Below are positions 27,901-39,960 of a stretch of DNA of 64,000 bases, piece after piece. The position numbers and the translations under genes were made by a program. Source of the stretch: Kryptolebias marmoratus (lineage: Eukaryota; Chordata; Actinopteri; Cyprinodontiformes; Rivulidae); NCBI RefSeq assembly GCF_001649575.2, contig NC_051433.1:11358588-11422587 (forward strand), written 5' to 3'. The notes under the pieces were generated by a model. The model searched no databases, was not told the DNA's origin, and was given only the letters and a program-made list of their open reading frames with translations. Each line of letters begins with the position of its first letter. Position 1 is the stretch's first letter.

Positions 27901-28484
27901 GAGCCTCTGAGTTGAGTTGCGAGCACCTGAGCGCTCCTGTAGTCGTGTCCGAAAGGTTTCTCCAGCACCACCCTCAGCCAAGGCCCGCCGGCCGGCCTGC
28001 AAGTGCCGTTAATCTTCTCGGCGATGTCTGCATATGCAAACGCCGGAACGGAGAGGTAGAAGAGCCTCCCTGCCTCGCGCATGCCCTCTTGCTGAAGCTG
28101 CCGCTCTATGTGCTCGGCCAGGTCCTGGTAGTCCTCTACGGTTTTCAGCTGCCGATACTGCGAGAGCCGCAGGAACTGCTCTTTTAAGATGGCGCAGCGT
28201 TCCTCCGAGACGTCCTTCGAGCACGGGACTGCCTTCAGGATCTCAAAGAGGACCGGTGTGGCAGCCTCAGCTGGGGACAGTCCCCCGCCGTAGAAGGAAA
28301 AGGTGTGTCCACCGCCGACCTGGTTAACGTACAGGTGGAAGAACCCCTGCCACAGGTATTTCCGCGCCAGGTCCCCCGTTCCCCCCACTACGACCACCGA
28401 AACGTGGCCGGCTCTCTGGCCCTCCTCGCCACACCCTCTGTCGGCGCAGAGGGCAACCAGCAGCAGGACGACGGTCACGAGCAT
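24907..28484 (-). CDS. h6pd: Hexose-6-phosphate dehydrogenase / 6-phosphogluconolactonase (ER bifunctional)
   Basis: An ER-lumen enzyme that oxidises glucose-6-phosphate with NADP and hydrolyses the lactone, supplying NADPH to 11β-HSD1. Coding exons in order are 27852-28484, 27650-27767, 26339-26608 and 24907-26252, giving 788 aa (human 791). A cleavable signal peptide opens the protein (LVTVVLLLVALCAD). The dehydrogenase half has the NADP loop GGTGDLARK and the active-site signature RIDHYLGK. The lactonase half (about 545-788) has LALSGGSTPLALFHR, VDERCVPLTEVESNF and GVGYDGHTASLFPG. The end VWYIDYDALLG matches the mammalian end. The whole second half lies in one 1346-base exon. Intron 1 of the coding part has a non-ideal donor (CAG|GTTGAA) and a purine-rich acceptor, but the frame and homology require it. 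A noncoding 5' portion starts at 28509. Confidence 0.95.
26609..27649 (-). other. h6pd: h6pd intron
   Basis: About 1 kb intron between the coding exons at 27650-27767 and 26339-26608. It is T-rich, with no separate feature recognised. Confidence 0.75.
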
Positions 28485-28509
28485 CTTTTAGTCCCGACTC
28501 TCCAAAACC

Positions 28510-31500
28510 CTGGGAGAACAAAACAACAACAAACGGGTTTAACACAAACCGAGCTCAGTTCCACATATCTGATTTCAGCAAACTGAAGTTGCAAATTTCT
28601 GCAGGAAGAAAACTAAATAAAAGAGTCATTCAAATTTCAATTTCACCTATTAAGCAGTAATACAGACAGACACATATGATGCATCTTTTTTGGCAATCCA
28701 AAAACATTTAACAAACAAGATTTCAATCAAACGAGACAATTTGCGTCCAACAGACAAGATGGAGCACAGATTTAAAACACTGAATAGTTCTAACGGTCAA
28801 TGCAAATCTTAAATACATATCCAAGGACAAAAGAGATCATTTACTTTGCAAAGTCTCAGCCTCGTCTTTTTAAACTCCCTCGGTGGACACTGATCCCGTG
28901 TGGAGCAATAATGAATACAAAGCAGGCGTGTGGACTTTTGCTCTTTGCTCGGGGGGGGGTGTTGAGCTTCCTGTTTAAGTGTTGTGCTGTTTACTGCGTT
29001 CTGGGAAAATCCCACCCACTTACGGACGATTTTGCAATGAAAGAAAGTCATCTATTAGGCAAAAATAAATCAAATAAATGCATTTTGACTTTTTTTTTTG
29101 TGAAGAAATTAGATCAAAATTCACCCACTATGTTTGATAATAAACAGGAGACACGGAAAGCTACAAACGCACTGGTCTGAAACCTTAAATCAGCAAAATG
29201 TGTTATTTTTGAAGTAACGAGTGATAGACTTGAAAGTTTTCGTTTTACCAACTGATACCAACGATTCCTTTTTATATTTATTAAAATTCAGCCATTTTTA
29301 AAAAAAAGAAACACCTTATATGACATTGCTAACTCCAAATCTAGCATTTTATGAGAGAAAACTAAAGTTTGACTCAACTTACAGCACAATTTTTCCAGCG
29401 GACGCCTCTTTGATTCAGAAAAAAAAAGAAGTTCTCGTTACATTTTTTTATTCAAAGTCCCAAAGACATGATGGGCAAATAAATACTGTGCATTTATGTA
29501 GAAATTATAAATGTTTGGCCCAGTTAATCACTTCTTGTATTTCTTTAAGGAAAGCCACAACTTTCCAGAAAAATATCTAGAAAAAAAACTGTTCTATGTA
29601 ATAATTATCGTTTTTTAAATATATTAAACTTCTGCCAGACACAAGCCGAAACTTTAAGCTATTTTTTGTGCTCTGAGATAATTTTTAACAGCTAATAGAA
29701 GAAGAAACAATCAAGTTACACATATTAAAACAAACATTTTATAAAACAGACTCAGTCAAGTGTTACTATAATAACATTTTGGAGAGGGGTAGTTTTTAAT
29801 CATCTTATATTTCAACTATATGATGCTTTTCCTTATCAGACTTACAGTCGCATCCAAAAATGATGTGTTAACTTGAACTAATTGAGCTCCTCTTTCTGAT
29901 CAGAGGGTATAATTGCTCACAGTAAACAGAACGCCCACAGAATAAATGATTTTATGACTGAAGAGCAACATCTGGATTCCCAGCAGCTCCGTCATGTTTG
30001 CACAGTTACAATGCAAACAGCAAAGGCCACGGTACGACTGTTCCAGCCACAGCTGAGCTTCACTTCTGTGTCTGTTTTTATTCAGGAGAGCTGGACCCAA
30101 GGGCTGAAAACTTCACACTAATTGTACTTTTATTTAAAGAAAATATATCTGTGTAGCACATCTCTCCACATTAATCAATAAAGACATTTAGGTTACCATT
30201 GATTTTTGGATTTTGACATTACTCTTGTGCAGCTCCAATCTTATTTTCTACATGTAAATCCTCTGAAGTCACAAGCTGCCCCAATTTTCCATGAACTCCA
30301 AAGAAAGATCCTCTGTCACCGCCCGTGGTTCATGGCGCGAATCAATTCAGATCCCTGTGTTTGCGACAAAGAAAGCTTAAATCTGTCCTAACAGACATCG
30401 CATTTGTCTGTGGCAATCTTAAAAACAGTTTTTCCTTCATATCCAGTGGTGATTCAGGAGCCACAGCCAGCCCACATGAACTGGATCAAATTGTCTACAA
30501 GAGGAAGAACTGTCTGCTGACTGAGCACTTTTATTCATGACAGGGGAAAGCAGGAAAAAAACCTCCTGACGAGTTTTATTTGTGTATTTGTGGACCACTT
30601 TGGACTCGGTAATGACTCAGATGGAACTCCACGGGCAGGAAAATGCTCCTCTTGTGAACAAGACTGATAAGTCCACTGGTCTGCGACAATAAGTGGGACT
30701 AATGTCCGAGCCCTTAGCCCTCAGCTACTAGTATTCACACAGAGTAGCACATAACTGTGAAGTGGAAGGAACAAAATGCACGGTCAATTTGCTTCGCCAG
30801 TACAATTCAGAAAAGTGTGTGGTGCATTTGTGAACTGTCCCCTCGGAATCACATATATTTTTCACTGGATGTGGGTCTGGACCCCAACTGGGTCATTCTA
30901 ACATGGGAATATGCTTTGATCTGAGGTTTTCCTCCAGGATTGCTCTGCATTTAGCTCCATCCGTCTTCCCAGCAACTCTGACGAGCTTTCCCATCCCTGC
31001 TGAAAAAAAAGAAGAAAAAAAAAAAGAATCCCCACACCACGATGCTGCCACCACCGTGTTTCACGGCATCATCTTCCTTCCACTTCATAATCATCTGCTA
31101 CTCTGCGTTGGTCTATCTTTTTTTTCTTCTAATTGCTCTAATCTGGATATCATCATAATTCTGAATTCACCAACCAAACAGCAGCGAGTGGGCTTTAAGG
31201 ACGAGTCTGTTCAAACACTGACCGTATATCCCCAGCCTCATCCACTCATTGTAGGGTAATGTCAGTAAATACTTTCCAAGTTGTGCATTTTCAGTCTGCA
31301 TCACAAGATGGCAAGAACTTTTGGAATATAAAATGGTGAACATTTTATTTTAGGCTAGGTATCTCCTCTATTTTACCTGCTGCTACGCACTCACTGAGCA
31401 CAATACTCGGGCTATAAAACAAAAAAGAAAGTGGTGAGAACAGTTTCACTCTCATAACTTTTATTCGTTTTGTTGTTTGTTGAGGCTCTACAAGGAGATT

Positions 31501-32213
31501 TATAGTTTTTTTTTAATTTGATGAGTGTACTTACTAGTTAAATCATTAACTGAAGCACACATATTACATCAGTTCTATTTAAGTTAATTTGAAACTCTAC
31601 AGACTTAATCCAAGCTCAATAAGAGAGTTGCAGCTGCTGTGTGTCAATAATCTTCCTGCACTGGTGTTGTGTTTAATTCTGCACCCCCCAACAAACAGGA
31701 TCCCTAACTTTAGTCAGATCTCCTCGGTTTCTGATGCAACTTTCAGCGACTGTTCCTGGGTCAAAAGCTTGTCTAAAAGGAGACTCCATTTGCCACAAAA
31801 TGTGACCGACTGAGCCGTGGAAAACGCCAGAAAACTGCAGCCCCGTTTCTGCTGCCTCGGTGGTAAAAACAATGTTCGCAAACTTTCAGCGAGGAGAGAG
31901 CGACCTGTGCGGACTGACTACTGACCGGGTTTTAATGTGTTTTATTGTCCCTTACAGTGGTTTGTTTAGGGGGTAAAACGCGAACAGAGACGAAAGGTGT
32001 CCGCGGGAAACAAGTTTATCCCTCGAACGATGATGGTGAATCCACCTGCTAGCTGTCAAAAACTTCACTTCCGGCGCTTGAAAAACGCATCATGTTAACC
32101 CTCGACGCTACGTCTCTTTCCGTAGCACCCCGAGGAGATGTTTAAATGCGAAACCGCAATAACACACCGAGGAAAGAAAAGCAAAAAGTACAGGGGAAAA
32201 AATGAAAACTTAC
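28510..32213 (-). other. h6pd: h6pd 5' intron (proposed)
   Basis: The coding exon opens at an acceptor CCCAG|GG (exon base 28509), so an upstream noncoding exon must exist. The best donor is GTAAGT on the minus strand at 32208-32213. The interval contains a Tc1-like transposase relic but no gene. Confidence 0.45.
30860..31070 (-). pseudogene. Tc1/mariner-like transposase relic
   Basis: On the minus strand 31030-31064 encodes VKHGGGSIVVWG, and 30893-31000 encodes AGMGKLVRVAGKTDGAK followed by CRAILEENLR, both characteristic of Tc1-like transposases. A T/C-rich expansion of about 30 bases sits between the two pieces. The rest of the gene and the terminal repeats are not visible. It is a dead fragment. 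Confidence 0.8.
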
Positions 32214-32310
32214 GAACCTGCACCGTGACTGTTGTCATCAAAAGACGCTTCCTGTACGAGTCACGTGACTCAAGTCCACGCGTGCGACGTGTTACGGATT
32301 CATGTTCGAC
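32214..32310 (-). promoter_or_regulatory. h6pd: Candidate h6pd first noncoding exon and promoter with CACGTG palindrome
   Basis: A strong minus-strand donor TTC|GTAAGT ends at 32214. Just upstream lies GTCACGTGAC (32260-32269), a 10-base palindrome with an E-box core of the USF/MiT type, in a CpG-containing tract. Position and motif suit an h6pd promoter. No transcript evidence. Confidence 0.35.
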
Positions 32311-32347
32311 TCCAGTCACCTTATTTTAGATTATACTGTTTCACATT

Positions 32348-32501
<154 letters not shown>

Positions 32502-34113
32502 AGCTGTAAGATATTACCACAAATGTTTTAAAATGTAGAAAATGTTCTTTTAAAATGATGATACCTGTTTCTTTAGTCCAGTTTGCTAAAGATTTAAGTC
32601 TTATAATTGTTTTATTACTTCTGAATATCATCTGAAAAGTCTGAGAGACAGAAATGGTAAGTTGTTGATTTTTTTTTAATGGCTAAAAGTAGAACTTGTC
32701 TCATTTAAATCACATTTTGGCAGCTGTTTTTGTGTGTCAGAAATGATAAATCTGTCAAACTTGGGTTCAAAATGTCATGTTCGTGCTGCTTATATAAAGT
32801 TATTACCTGAGTGAGAAAATAATATAAATGTGTGTACAAAAGTAGGAGGTGGTGGGTCATGTTAGCAGTAAATTTTATATATAAACCCTAAGAGATAAGG
32901 AAATAAAAGCACGTGAGAAAAGGGTTTGATAAAACACTACAGAATACAAAAAACAAAGAATGAATGCACAACAAAAACATAATTTGACATAAAACACAAC
33001 AAGGCATAATACAAATTAAAAGTCACAAAACCAGCTCTATTTTAAATCTGTAGTCACTTGCCCCACTCTTTCTGTGTAATTATTGTAACAAGAGGGCCCC
33101 CTGTTGGGCTCTGACTGAACTGTTTCCCACGTCTGCTCCTGAGTCCAGCATCAAGAAGTATCATCAGCTCTAAATACTTTGAATTAAAAATTACTGCATC
33201 CCTGCATGACCATCATCTGTATAACCAGCATCTTTTTTTTTCCTTAAACAAACAAACAATGAATAGTTCAAATAACTTCAGGTGGATAAATATCAGCTCC
33301 TGGTTGCTCTGCGTTGTTCAGCTGTCTCCTGTCCTCACCAGGCCCACCTCCAACAAAGCTGGCGTCCTTTTGGCACAGGAATGATCTTATTGTTGTGGAC
33401 CACACTGCCAGTCGTTCTCTCCGCTCCCCTCCTTTTATGTCTCTGAACAGATGTGGATGTCAAAGCACCCTCGGCCCAGATGTCGCAGCTTGCATAGCAA
33501 CTTAACTTCTCATTTTCTGAAAGTTAGACTTGAAATATTGTTCTTTTTTTCCTTTCTGCATTTGGTCCGTGGAGAGTGAGTGATGTTTGGATATTTACAT
33601 TTTTGGGGCTACTTGCTGAAAGACAGCCTCGGCACCGGGTCCACCAGGAGCTGCCGGTCGTCCTCGACTGCTGTTTCTGAAGACTCGAAGAGTAAAAAGG
33701 GGCTTCTTGTTTAGGACTCGTGAAGGATACAAGAAGCGGTCAGAGTAATTCAAACTGGGACACCTACAATTAGGGGACAGACTGCTACCTTACAGGCGGC
33801 TGTAATGCCTGTGATCAGCCCTCCCAAGTTGGCCAGCCACTGTGAAATGTAAACAGTAAACAGGATGGAGCATCCTGTGTTTGTGTGCGTCGCAGCAGAG
33901 TGTTTCTTTGGGAAGGGGTTGGGTGGTGGCGTCGACGGTGGTGTGTGTGTGGTGTGTGGGGGGGTACTGGCCTGCTAAGGAGAAGGAATGAGCACATGTG
34001 GAGCGTGCCGGCCCAGCTGTCACAGCTATAACCTCAGGCTGGAGCGATCTCAGGACGTTAGCTGCACTGTGTGTGTGAGTTTGTTGTCACCCCCCCCACC
34101 CCACCCCCCACCC

Positions 34114-34179
34114 NNNNNNNNNNNNNNNNNNNNNNNNNNNNNNNNNNNNNNNNNNNNNNNNNNNNNNNNNNNNNNNNNN
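34114..34179. other. Assembly gap (66 N)
   Basis: Run of N directly after a C-rich low-complexity tract, which probably caused the gap. Confidence 0.99.
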
Positions 34180-35540
34180 CCCCGGCTTCCTTCCTCCCCT
34201 TTGTTAAGCCTGCAGGGCAGACTTCTTCAAGCTGAGCACACAAATGAATGCATATGAATGTGTGCTGTCATCTTCATTTGACTGCTTTGCCAACACTCAT
34301 TACAATTAACACGGGTTTTCACTAAAGCCATTTCACTTTCACTCCCCCCCATTACTGACCAGACAGGAGGGGGGGATTATAGTGACCTCAGTCTGAGATA
34401 AATTTGAATACACAACCTGTTGCATACTAACAAGAGAACATAATACAGAGCAATGACTGACATGCTCATTTTTAAATGACGTGTTAGTCCTTGCAGTAAT
34501 TTTAGCTACATGGCTTAGACGTGTACCTCTGAAGGCTAAAGCAGTTCCAGGTGGTTTTGCATTTCAGGTGGCTTTATATTTCAAAGTATTTTAGGTAAAA
34601 TATGCATATCTGTGTTCATTTTTTTTCCCCACCCCACAGCTGCTCTTTGATGCATAAGGTCAGTGCAAATGCAGGAAGCGATGAGTGATCCAGGCAAAGC
34701 CAAACCAAAGCAAACCAGCGCCTTTACGAGCAATGCCCTGTGTTTCCAGCGACATTCTCGCGTTTCGTCTTTTTTTTTTTTTTGTCTGATACGAAACTTG
34801 TCGGAGCGCGTTTCGTTTCTTTTGTTTCTCAGGCCTCTCCTGCACATTGCGAGGCCCACATAAGACAACAGACACCCACCCCGAGCCTCAGCTGAAAGAG
34901 GGGTTGTGTTTTCAGAGGTCGCATGTGGACCTTTTTTAAAAGAAAAGAAAAGAAAAAAAAAAGCTGAAAACACACAAACACACACACAGGCTTTTCAACA
35001 AAGAGGAGACAAGGGAGTGAAGGATAAAGAAGCTCCCACATGCTTCGTTCACAGTTTGCAGGGTTAAAAGCATGTTGTTTGGATTGTGTTGTCATGGTTG
35101 TTGATCGGATTTGTTGAATTCACTCTCTTGTGTAACACTCGGTCTTGTCTTAACACAGCGGTGAACCGAACTCCTGATTTTGTCGGCGCATAGTTTTATT
35201 TTCATGCTGTAAAAACACAGCTCGTGCATTGTGTGGCTCCTGTTATCAGATGATGACTTGCACAATTTTCTGCGGGTTCCCACCTTGTAAGCTCCACAAA
35301 ACGGCTTAAACGCCATTAAGATTATCTCCAAAGCTTCAATGAATCTTTTTATGTGGTGAAAAACCTCAAAACAAAGACTTTCAGATGATTCAGAGCCAGA
35401 CAGAATCATTACAGGCTTGTTTTTTTTGTTTAAAATAAAAATAGTTTTATAGTAAATGAATCACTTTTTTTACAATAAGATAAGCTTCAAAAACATACAG
35501 CAGTGGCAGGTTATGGGGCGCCATTTGTAAAGGAGCTTGT

Positions 35541-35619
35541 GCTAAAAATTCATGCCTAAATTTTGTCACATTTAGCTTCTGCTAAAAATTCATGCCTAAA
35601 TTTTGTCACATTTAGCTTC
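35541..35619. repeat. Two-copy 40-bp tandem repeat
   Basis: A 40-base unit beginning GCTAAAAATTCATGCCTAAA occurs at 35541-35580 and again at 35581-35619, essentially identical. It ends 45 bases before the second gap, so the true array could be longer. Confidence 0.95.
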
Positions 35620-35664
35620 AAACACTGTTTAAAAATGTAGTGTTGATTTTCTGATGTCACTTTT

Positions 35665-35898
35665 NNNNNNNNNNNNNNNNNNNNNNNNNNNNNNNNNNNN
35701 NNNNNNNNNNNNNNNNNNNNNNNNNNNNNNNNNNNNNNNNNNNNNNNNNNNNNNNNNNNNNNNNNNNNNNNNNNNNNNNNNNNNNNNNNNNNNNNNNNNN
35801 NNNNNNNNNNNNNNNNNNNNNNNNNNNNNNNNNNNNNNNNNNNNNNNNNNNNNNNNNNNNNNNNNNNNNNNNNNNNNNNNNNNNNNNNNNNNNNNNNN
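35665..35898. other. Assembly gap (234 N)
   Basis: Run of N between the tandem 40-mers and a LINE 3' end. The missing sequence probably includes more of that repeat. Confidence 0.99.
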
Positions 35899-36033
35899 GA
35901 ACGCCTTGGGATTCCCCCGGAGGAGCTGGCCCAAGTGGCTGGGGAGAGGGAAGTCTGGGTCTCCCTGCTTAGGCTGCTGCCCCCGCGACCCGACCCCGGA
36001 TAAGCGGAAGAGAATGGATGGATGGATGGATGG
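35899..36033 (+). mobile_element. LINE 3' end (same family as 24355-24680)
   Basis: It encodes ERLGIPPEELAQVAGEREVW followed by VSLLRLLPPRPDPG, then a stop within GGATAAGCGG and an (ATGG)n tail. This matches the end of the fish LINE family described above and is better preserved than the first copy. The rest lies in the gap. Confidence 0.8.
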
Positions 36034-36704
36034 ATAACTAAATGAAACATAAAATAAAGTTTCATCTCTTAAAGCACAACAATAAAAAGTAGTTTTTGGT
36101 CATTTAAAACAGCTCTAATCTGAAACATGCAATCCAAATGGTCTTTTATGCTGCTGTCAGTTTAGCATTACGCTGTTAATATTTTACAAGTTTGCCGGGA
36201 GTGCCCCTCACTGCATGTGAAGTGCTACAGCTAGCTGCTGTTGTTGCTATTTGTGCTTGAAAATAACCATAAAATTCTATGTAATTAACTAAACTAGCCT
36301 AAAGTGCTGTGATTTTTATTTAGACTACCGTAGTCTTGTTTGTAGAGGGCAGCAATCCTCTTTGGTCTTTGCCACTTTCAGACTCGCCATCATCTCATCA
36401 ATCTGGTCAGAAATAAGCTCTGATTCTCCGAACTGAAAGAGCTATCTCCAACAGGTAAGATATTAATTGGTGGTAACCTTTTCCACAAGTCAACAGATCG
36501 GAACTGTCCCTTTAAATATTTTAACATCAGTAACAATGACAGCGCATAAAGGGTCCAACCCAACGACATCTTCCACGGTAAATCAATAACTTGTTTCTGC
36601 TGTCTGTCAGGTGACAACGATACACAAACATGTGAATCCATCATTTCTTAACAAGCGTTTTAATGGCTCTCACTGTGAGCGGTGAAAAGCAGTTTATGTC
36701 AGTG

Positions 36705-36705
<1 letters not shown>

Positions 36706-36746
<41 letters not shown>
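36706..36746. repeat. (CA)n microsatellite
   Basis: About 20 CA units. Confidence 0.97.
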
Positions 36747-36749
<3 letters not shown>

Positions 36750-36752
<3 letters not shown>

Positions 36753-37470
36753 ATACACGACTGTTAGGCAATTTCAATGGTGTTCCACTTCTCTGTTTGC
36801 TGATAGCACAAGAAGTGTGAGTACGGGAAGGGGGGCGGCCGGGTCTGAATGACACGGTGTTGCTGCCTCGGCCGTTGTTCGCTGACCCACAAAATGCGGG
36901 CCCAGCCCCCAGTGTGGGGGCACTTTTGTGTTGTCATCACCCTCAGAAGCCCAGGACCTGAGGCGCTGCGATGGGAGGGGGTGAGCGATCTGTGAGGCGG
37001 CAGTCCACTCTCCAGCAGGACACATGCTATGTGAGGTAAATGAAAAGAAGCTGGAATTGTAATGAAAGCATTTGCATACTTGTGTGTTAGAGAGGGTGTT
37101 AACCTTTGACACGTTTGAGAAGTGAACGACAACAGACGACCACTTCCCAAAGTCTGAGCACCAACACACTTGAAAATAACACCTAAACGTACATCGGTGT
37201 GTATTAAAAGCTGTAAAGACTGGAGCAAAGGAGGCCAGGAGTGCTAAAGGTGGAAGTTTCCTTTCCTTTAGTGTGTTGGGTAGTCAATTAAGTAAAGAAA
37301 GAAGTAAAGGCCCTAAATCTTTTTTTTCTGTCGTCAGTGATTACACTTACCTCAAGTTCGGTCATGAGTTGGAATGAATAGAGTATCTGTGTACATTTGA
37401 AATAATAAAAGAAATTAAAACAGATGTTTTCCAACTAATGATGCAATAAAGTCTTCTTGTTAAAGTATTT
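36750..37470. other. Gene-free, possibly constrained noncoding block
   Basis: 36790-37090 is markedly less AT-rich and low in repeats but lacks a coherent coding frame. It could hold regulatory sequence for epha2. No motif decides it. Confidence 0.3.
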
Positions 37471-37479
37471 ATCACTGTG

Positions 37480-37985
37480 TTTGTCCAAGTCTTTGTGCTT
37501 GTCTGTTAGCAAAATATCTCATGAACCGCTTGACAAATCTGAATGGAACTTGCAGAAAGTAATCATTGAGTGTACATTTACAGGAAGGCAAGGCTTATTT
37601 GTACAGAACATTTCAGCAACACGGTAACCCACAGTGCTTTTCACAAACAATTAAAGACAATATGGCAGGTGCAAAAGAACAATAACAACATTTTGAAAAA
37701 TTTAAAAAGTGCAAACGCTCAAAGAATAAGAACATTTCATAACCTTAGGAATTAAAATCAAGATCTGAATAAGAGCAGGAATAAAATAGAGCTACAGAGC
37801 AACATAAAATTTATGATTTACATAATTAAATGGAGCAACAAGATTAATTTTTTGAAGTGAACTCAATTCAAGATGGCCACCACGTTAGGAACCACAAAAT
37901 GGTTTTAATTTAGTCCATTTTACAGATATCACGCTAAAATTTGTTGTTGTTGTAGCTCAGAGTCATTCATGTTTTATACTCTAAG
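37480..37985 (-). repeat. Dispersed repeat family R1, copy 2, interrupted
   Basis: 37495-37585 (GTCTGTTAGCAAAATATCTC) and 37855-37985 (TTCAAGATGGCCACCAC) match 38045-38300 in the same order. About 270 bases between them (37585-37852) do not. The insert begins GGCAAGGCTTATTTGTACAG and contains CACAGTGCTTTTCAC, resembling a very common fish interspersed repeat. So one mobile element sits inside another. Confidence 0.6.
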
Positions 37986-38039
37986 TGCTGCCCATTGAGC
38001 AAGATCTTTGCTTAAAACTTTAATATTAACAGTTGGAGT

Positions 38040-38460
38040 CAACCCTGTTTGTCTGTTAGCAAAATATTTCATGAATGACTGGATGGATTTTATTGAAGCT
38101 TTCAGAAAGTAATTATTGGATGCACATCTACAGCTGAATAACTTTAGGAGACAGTCCAGTTCAAGATGACCACCACAGCTAGTCAACATTAGCCAACACA
38201 AACATGGCTTCAACTCAATTCATTTTAACATAAACTGAGCTAAAATTTGATGTGGTAGTAGCTGAGAGTCATTCACAACACATACACCGGGCGTGAAAAT
38301 TGTGCTAAAGACAGTACGTTGTATATTATCAGTACAATACATCTATAAATTGAACATATTTTTGCTTTAAAGGTTCAAACAAAACAAATATAACTCTGTC
38401 ATTTCTCAACCTGAAACTCAGTCTTTGGCGGCGGGCGATATGCATTCCTTCAAGGAATCC
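38040..38460 (-). repeat. Dispersed repeat family R1, copy 3
   Basis: Reverse complement of the intronic copy at 21335-21660. Its far end has GGCGGGCGATA followed by the near-palindrome ATTCCTTCAAGGAAT, the mirror of copy 1. No coding capacity. Confidence 0.7.
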
Positions 38461-39960
38461 AAGGTTTTTAGTTAAATATTTAATTACAAAATTTTAATAT
38501 TTAGCTTTTTGGTCTAAAGGGTGAAATGTGTTGTAAACGTGACATTTGAGTTTAACGACAATTAGTTGAAGTGACAGGTCAGAAAGTCACAACTCAGTCC
38601 ACACTTAACTTGTTAATCTGTTTCTCTTAGCAGCATCTTTCATCCTGTCTGTTGTACGCATAATGTCCGTGGATCGTAACTTTGGACAGGACAATGTCCG
38701 ACCCTTCAGTTGATTTTTATTATTATTTTTTTCTTTTTTTTGTGAGGGGAGGCTCTTTGTCAGGGTGGTTGTCTGTCTTTGGCCCTCAGCCTGAGGGGGC
38801 TCTTCTTTCCAAGTGCACTCGGCTCCACAGAGAAGACTTGACTCTGACATTCCTCCAGATAAGAGTTGCTAGGTGATGCCATTGTTAGATTTTCTTTGTG
38901 GCCTCATATTCATACCCAAATCGTGAGGTCCTTTTGGAGGGCCGTCTCATTAGTAGTCATATATTCATACCAGACCAGCCCCCCCACTTGACCCCTCCTT
39001 TACCAGCCGTGGGAAAGACAAGACCTGGACGAGATGTGGAGGATTTAGGCAATTACGCGGAGAACGGTGGACTGATTGTCTAACTTAAACACACTTTTGA
39101 TGTTACCAAAGAAAGAAATTTACACACAATTTGCACTGTATGACAGACCAAAACGTTTACAACCACTTCGGACAGAAGCAACACCCAAGATGGTTTGCAT
39201 TAACGCTTAAAGTGCAAGCATGCTAAGAGAAAGATGAGAATCGGTTGTTCACCTGCAAGTTAAAGAAAGATTCATGAACAAGGGAGACCATGAAGGCAAC
39301 ACAGAGATGCTCAGGAAGCCAAATAAGACTCAAAATTAAAATGTAATGCATCATGAACACTTCAAACTCCATGGTAAATTATATGTGTCCAATTGTAAAA
39401 TAATAAAGCCATATTTAGATTATTTGTTCTTGTTTAAACAACGTTAAATGTCAGGAATGTAGAACAATGCATTATTTCACTCATGAAGATAATTGCCAAA
39501 ACTAAATATTTAAAGAGTTCTTTAGTGTTTCACTATGAACATATAGAATTGTGCTATAAATAAGTAATGACAAAAAATATAAAACAAGGAAAAAAAATAA
39601 GCACAGAAATAAAAAGAGAAAATATTTGTTTAGAATACAAAAAAGAGAAAAAAACATAAAATACAGGCATAGAAATACCATTCCAAAATGCTGTTGTAGC
39701 ATCAAGTGTTTTAATTTGAAAAGAAGAAACTGTTGTTGACATTGACCTCATATTTAAACAACGTGAAGTTTTATATTTCACTAAATAGTCAGACAAGCAG
39801 TTTCATTTTACAGACTACCAATGTAACTTTGCAACACAAATTGGTAATAATAGTCTGTGTAAAGAAATGTAATCTATCGTTAAATAAAACTGTTACGTAA
39901 TCTATCTTTACTATTTAAACAGGAGCAATTAAAAACGGGTTTACGAGCTTCCTCAATGAA
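38461..39960. other. Gene-free region upstream of epha2
   Basis: 38700-39050 is relatively repeat-poor and could be a distal regulatory element. 39100-39950 is AT-rich. No coding exon found. Confidence 0.4.

Larger units (their letters stand above)
32502..36700. other. Gene-free stretch with two assembly gaps
   Basis: No exon with homology or convincing splice structure. Contents are a C-rich tract before the first gap, tandem 40-mers, a LINE tail after the second gap and simple repeats. 33840-34080 and 34660-34930 are less AT-rich and could hold conserved noncoding elements; this is a guess from composition. Confidence 0.5.

Noticed and set aside
34988..36065. Reading frames containing long runs of X
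   Set aside because: They cross assembly gaps; nothing can be read there.
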